From assembly GCA_039602395.1 (NCBI GenBank), contig JBCNJP010000019.1, positions 8,262,997 to 8,326,996 of the forward strand: a stretch of DNA of 64,000 nt, read 5' to 3'. The stretch comes from Deinandra increscens subsp. villosa (lineage: Eukaryota > Streptophyta > Magnoliopsida > Asterales > Asteraceae). Under the pieces are notes generated by a model. It searched no databases, was not told the DNA's origin, and worked only from the letters and a program-made list of their open reading frames with translations. The position numbers and the translations under genes are program-made. Positions within the stretch are counted from its first letter, which is position 1; every line of letters begins with the position of its first letter. Positions 59,452 through 64,000 of the stretch are shown here, in pieces.

Positions 59452-62290
59452 GGTAATTTAGTGGGATTTTGAGAATGATTGGTTGTGAGGTGATTTCAAT
59501 CATACACCATTACACAATTATTTTATAAAAGCTATGTTATTTTTAATATGTTTACAAAGATATGAACGCTTTCTATTTTTGTGAATTGTGAAGCGCAATT
59601 AATATATTACTAGACTACAAGTTATATAAAAGATATATAAACGATTATGTGATTATCGCTACGTGTTATCATTAATGTATTTTGAGAGATTCTTAACTAT
59701 AAATTGTTGTGATTTTAAGCATTATCATTTAAGTTTAGATGCTTAATATACTCGTATGTAACATTATTAGCCCCTGGCTAGTTTTTTTTTGTTGGGTTTC
59801 CTGTTAGGCTTCCTGTTATTTTTTGTTTCTTTTTTCTTGTATCTTTTTTAGCCCCTCGCTAGTTTTTATTCTATTTCGCCGTTCCAAAAAAAATGTAACT
59901 TTATTAATATTTTATTTTAAACAAAATGATGGATTGATGGCATCAGTCCTCTGTTGTGACGATAACATTGAAGTGGATAATTATGTTAAAAAAACGTACG
60001 AGGTTAATCGCAAAATAAGTTCATGTCAAGACGCTCTTAAAAATAAGTATGTCACAACTTCAAAGTCAAAATTTTATAATATCATATTGTTAAAGGATGT
60101 AAGAGAAAAACAAAAAATGTAAAAAGACAAAGTCTAGGCAGCTTTGAATGCTTGTATATTCATGCTTTGATTACTTGTACATTATCATGACTAACTTGGT
60201 TTGAAAAAAAATTATAATGATATATAGATAAAAATAAACACTCAGAATAGTATGTTTGAAATTTTATAAAATATCATATTTTATAAGAAAATTGAGAGGT
60301 GTGATGTGACACGTGATATTTCTCGATTGGTTAGAAAATGGAAGAAAAAGAACTAGTCAAGAACCATGAAGTTTAAGTGATGTCAATAGTGAAAATAGAG
60401 GGGGCCATATTGTAACTTTTATTGGCCATATTTGTAATCTCAAACACTTATGCCAAATGACATATACATAGTGCTTCAAGCGTTGTACAATTTATAAAGT
60501 GTGAATCAGTGAATATGTGAGACTTTTCTAATTGTTATCTTTATGACTTTATTATAATATGAAGGATGTAAATATGGAAAGTATAATAGTGGTGAATGAT
60601 GAGTGGTGGTTATGGCTTTTTATGTTTATGTTGTGGAAGATGATGTAAAAGTGAAGATTCAAAGGAGGGTTGTATTAGAAGTAAAGATAATGCTGGTCAC
60701 ATGTATCATGAGGGTTGCATTTGTCTCCTTACCATTCTATAAAATCTTAAAATGATATGTTGGTTAAAAAATGATTTGAATACGTATCTACGTCACAGAT
60801 TCATTTCTTGATTTTAGTTTATACATTTCGCCTTCATCATTTTTATAGTTTATTTATTTTTACATTTATGCATGCTCGCCTACCTTTATTTTGCTTTAAT
60901 AAGTAGTTACTTAACATAAAAAATAACAAAATAGTAAATACAAACCAAAGCCATCAACTTATTATATCTATGTAAAATTGTTACACTAATACAGTGACAA
61001 GCCGGTACCGCTAGGGATACTGCATCCATACAAAATACACATGATCGAGTTTGTCAACTCAAATTCGATTTTCCATTTAGGAAAATGGATAGGATGAGAA
61101 ATTAAATCAAAGAGTTAGGGTTTTACAGTTCACTTCGTTATTTTAATATTTTTTTCAAGACATGGCTTGAAAGAGTCAAAAGTGGACGAAAAGGTTAAAT
61201 ACGTAGTATATTATTAACATGCCATGTTAATTTGATACCAACTTTATATTATTTTTATATTTTAGTGGAAACATATAAACCGTTGTAAATCAAAAGAAGA
61301 AAGAAACGTTGATCAAATAGTACAACACTAAATTCTTTAAAAAAAAACACTTGATAATATATTATTACTTACTTATTCTATATACTTAGTAATAAATATT
61401 AAATCATCACTAATATTATAATATGACTTAAAAACTCATTATTAATAATATTAATAGCTTTTTCTCGAAGAGATGTATAAGGTAAAGTGGTAAATCTTTC
61501 TTAATTGAGTGAATAATTACTATCTTCACGCATAATATTCGATGGTCTACCACTAGCACTTGAACTCTAATACCATGTAAATGACTATAAATCTTTAAAA
61601 TTTATCCGTCAAAACCGTTACAAATAAATATGAAAAGACAAAGATTAGTATATGAAAAGAACATAAAAATGGTATTTTGCACATAGTATTTAAAGATTTA
61701 AACCAAGAATGTATATTTACAGTAAAATATGGTTTGAAACAAATATATATTTACAGTATAAACTTCATGTACAAAGATCAACCTTACAACCAAATGGAAA
61801 ATAATACGTGAGAATAAACTCCTTATGCATCCAAAAAAAAAACACCAGTACCACGCTGCATATCATGCCAAATAATTCCCGTGATTATTTTGATTTTGTT
61901 CTTCGAATCTAATTATCGCTAATTTACTTCTTAATAATAAATTAATAATTTAGAAAACTAACATAGTATAAGATTGTTCTTCATAAAGAAAGATTCCTTT
62001 TATCCGACTAAGAGTAAAATGTCAAAATCCCTTCTCTTGCATCTAAACACTACACACTACCTTTGTAAGATGGTGCATATATAAGTACAGAAAAAGACAT
62101 AACCATATCTCCAAAGGCGAGTTTAGTTCCAATTTGTAGGGTGGAATTATAAAATAAACCTGAAAAATATAAAATGAATCCCATTTTTATTTGGTAATAG
62201 AAGTAGGCCACATAAATGAAATATTAAGATGTGGAAGAAAGCATACCTTCATAAGGAACACAAACTGACAAACATGAACATGATCATGCC
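59452..62290. other. Long intergenic region, no gene seen
   Basis: About 2.8 kb of AT-rich sequence. The longest frame (59823-60122, 99 codons) lacks a recognisable domain and mirrors base composition. The first part is the germin-like promoter, and the last 100-200 bp are the likely 3' UTR of the aminoalcoholphosphotransferase gene. Confidence 0.4.
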
Positions 62291-63168
62291 TTAGGCATCT
62301 TTCTTTGTGATCCTGATAAATTTTTTCAAAGTGATTAGCGGTCAATAGGTTAGCATGTAAAACATATACAGGTAAAGTAACCGAAGTTTTCGTTACCTAA
62401 AACAGTAGATTCCGAGAGCTGTTGTTATTTCATGAATGACTGATATGGCAAAGTGCAGATATAATGCAGCTGCAATGACCAGAAATTTGTTCAAGAATTA
62501 ATTTCCACAATGCATGTAATATTGTTCCAGAATTACATCAAGTGGTTTAAATCGTCATGATGAGCACCATACCTGTGTAAACACAAAAGCCGAGAAGCAT
62601 CCATTTCTCATCAACAAAGGGAATTCTGCAACGAATTTAAACAACATTGAAGGTTAGATACAAACTAAATAGGGGGTATTTCTAACATTTAACAAGAAAG
62701 ATAACAATAAATACCCGTCATTTAACCGAGCTGTAAGTGCATTTGCAATTGCAAGGGGGAGATAGAGCAACGACTGCAGTTAAAACAACAAAAAATTTCT
62801 TCGACTCAGTTATTGCAAAATTGAATATTTAACAGTTGTTGGTGTTAGAATAGAGCTTACCATTGACATTCCAGTTTTCAATCCCTTGGGTTCATCACAC
62901 AAGTGAGCCAATACCATCCTTCCCTGCCAAACAAAAGATCTTCACAATAAAATGGATGAAGTACATAAATATACATTTTTACTTATATGTTGATTAAGAT
63001 AAAAATAAGACTATTTAGTAATTTGTGGGCACAAAGAATAAACTGAAATTTAGAAAATACAAGAGATATAACTATATGCTTACAACTAGGAATCCAAATG
63101 CCAGTCCAATTCCCATCACAACCATGTGTGGGTAGTTTCTGATTAAATCCGAGGGAGACATAAAATCC
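62291..63168 (-). CDS. AAPT: Aminoalcoholphosphotransferase (choline/ethanolamine phosphotransferase), C-terminal part
   Basis: Six terminal exons are visible: 63084-63168, 62861-62923, 62715-62773, 62573-62625, 62397-62469 and 62291-62312. They join in phase and end ITKKDA. AAPT makes phosphatidylcholine and phosphatidylethanolamine from diacylglycerol and CDP-aminoalcohols in the ER. The segment reads as the last membrane spans of the family: HMVVMGIGLAFGFLV, then RMVLAHLCDEPKGLKTGMSM, SLLYLPLAIANALTARLNDG, a WMLLGFCVYT span and ALYLHFAISVIHEITTALGI. The catalytic CDP-alcohol signature lies in the missing N-terminal part. The first visible exon starts in mid-codon, so exons upstream must exist beyond 64000 or be lost. 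A Copia relic occupies the sequence just upstream. Confidence 0.9.
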
Positions 63169-63439
63169 CTGAAAAACAGAAAACGTTTAACTACAACTCA
63201 AATGTCAAAAATACCATTTTCTGATGTTGGCTTAATTTAGATGATTAGATCGCAATAAGAAAAAAGAAAAGGCAGCCACAACTTTTTACCCAGCCACAAG
63301 CTCACAACTAGTTGATTTTGTGTGATCTTTTATTTTTTTTTTTGTTAGGATTCAAGTCTTTATTTTTCAGTCCTAATTATTAGAGTTTTATCTTTAGATT
63401 GGTAGCTTAGTCCTCAAGATATTTATTTTAATTGAATAA

Positions 63440-64000
63440 TAGTCGAAGCAGCGGTTGCTTCTAAAAATTAGAAGCGAGTTTGAGGCACTCAAATTTAAAG
63501 AAGCAAGACATCTAGAAGTCATGTATGTTGGTGTAGATCGAGTGGGGAAAAAAACACGTATCCAAACTCTACAAAGCAAGTTCGAGGCACTCAAGATGAA
63601 GGATGGTGAATCGGTTGATGTTTTTGCAGCCAAGATAAGTGCCCTAGTCTCACAAGCCACTAATCTTGGTTCGACAATAAAAGGGTGCACATTGGTAAGG
63701 AAACTGTTGGACTCTGTACCGGACACATATTTTTAGCTTCTGGTATCCATAGAGCAGACTTCTGATCTTAGACAACATGTTGTCTGAAGAATTGGAAGAA
63801 TGCGAGCACAGGAAAAACAATGTGAAGATCATAGAGGACTGTCGTTTGCTCGATCAGATGGTAGATCGCAGCCAAGGACGTGGCGCTGCAAGTTCAGATG
63901 ACTGAAAAACTGGTCAAAGACGTGGTCGCAGGAATGATCGTATTAGGAGAAGCCGAAACAACACGGTCAAAGATCGACAGGAGCGACATCGAAACAAAGA
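63440..64000 (+). pseudogene. Copia retrotransposon gag relic (UBN2-type)
   Basis: A frame at 63455-63735 reads like Copia gag: VGVDRVGKKTRIQTLQSKFEALKMKDGESVDVF, then LVRKLLDSVPDTYF followed by a stop (shown only to identify it). Past the stop, other frames give gag-like pieces (EECEHRKNNVKIIEDC). It is broken by stops and shifts and continues past the window edge. It lies opposite in strand to the AAPT gene, in the place of an AAPT intron or of its 5' exons. Confidence 0.7.

Noticed and set aside
59823..60122. 99-codon frame upstream of the germin-like gene
   Set aside because: Phe/Lys/Asn-rich as expected from AT-rich DNA, with no family signal.
63455..63736. Gag-like frame as an intact gene
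   Set aside because: It starts without a proper ATG, is stopped early, and continues only in other frames. Listed as a retrotransposon relic.
1..64000. CRISPR arrays, bacterial operons or a phage-like module
   Set aside because: The window is plant nuclear DNA with spliced genes. The only regular repeats are transposon ends, tandem duplications and microsatellites.

Overview
The window is nuclear DNA of a flowering plant, almost certainly a eudicot. Genes are split by short GT-AG introns, intergenic DNA is AT-rich, and the products are plant-specific (plastid-targeted BASS4 carrier, group D MAPKK, TBL esterase, germin-like protein, mitochondrial NFU). The set of transposon relics, especially a repeat with a GC-rich 'ctctgccccttggacccc' core, reminds me of Asteraceae genomes, but that is a weak inference. 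One 500-N assembly gap lies at 26121-26620.

Eleven genes can be supported and most exon junctions are phase-consistent. From left to right they are: a pectin methylesterase (+, 683-2725); an intronless MKK7/9-type MAP kinase kinase (-, 6941-7894); a mitochondrial NFU iron-sulfur scaffold (-, 13144-16559); an R3H-SUZ protein (+, 20800-23912); an M18 aspartyl aminopeptidase with a transit-peptide-like N-terminus (-, 27701-31236); the plastid carrier BASS4 (+, 32313-35657); mevalonate diphosphate decarboxylase (-, 36050-39262); a PELP1/RIX1-type ribosome-biogenesis protein (-, 43444-50953); a TBL/PC-esterase (+, 55041-56991); an intronless germin-like cupin (-, 58751-59392); and the 3' half of an aminoalcoholphosphotransferase (-, 62291 onward), whose 5' exons are not seen before the window ends. 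There is no operon-like logic. Aspartyl aminopeptidase and BASS4 are divergent with 1.1 kb between their starts, and BASS4 and the decarboxylase converge with 392 bp between their stops.

The spaces hold mobile-element debris, several pieces with intact target-site duplications. These are a 290-bp hAT MITE (3345-3634), a 679-bp hAT-like element made largely of TCCGAA/TTCGGA palindromes (5509-6187), a solo LTR (10378-11148), a 1.7-kb PIF/Harbinger-like element ending just upstream of the R3H gene (18775-20457), a tRNA-derived SINE with a second solo LTR nested at its 5' edge (41882-42495), and a 391-bp hAT-like element rich in AACCGGTT palindromes (57945-58335). Decayed hAT, Harbinger and Copia coding relics are also present.

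I did not find an obviously new multi-gene system. The points most worth checking are two GC-AG introns in neighbouring genes, a reading-frame discontinuity near the 3' end of the PELP1-like gene, a tandem duplication that copied a BASS4 splice acceptor, the nested SINE/LTR, and the two palindrome-filled hAT-like elements that share termini.
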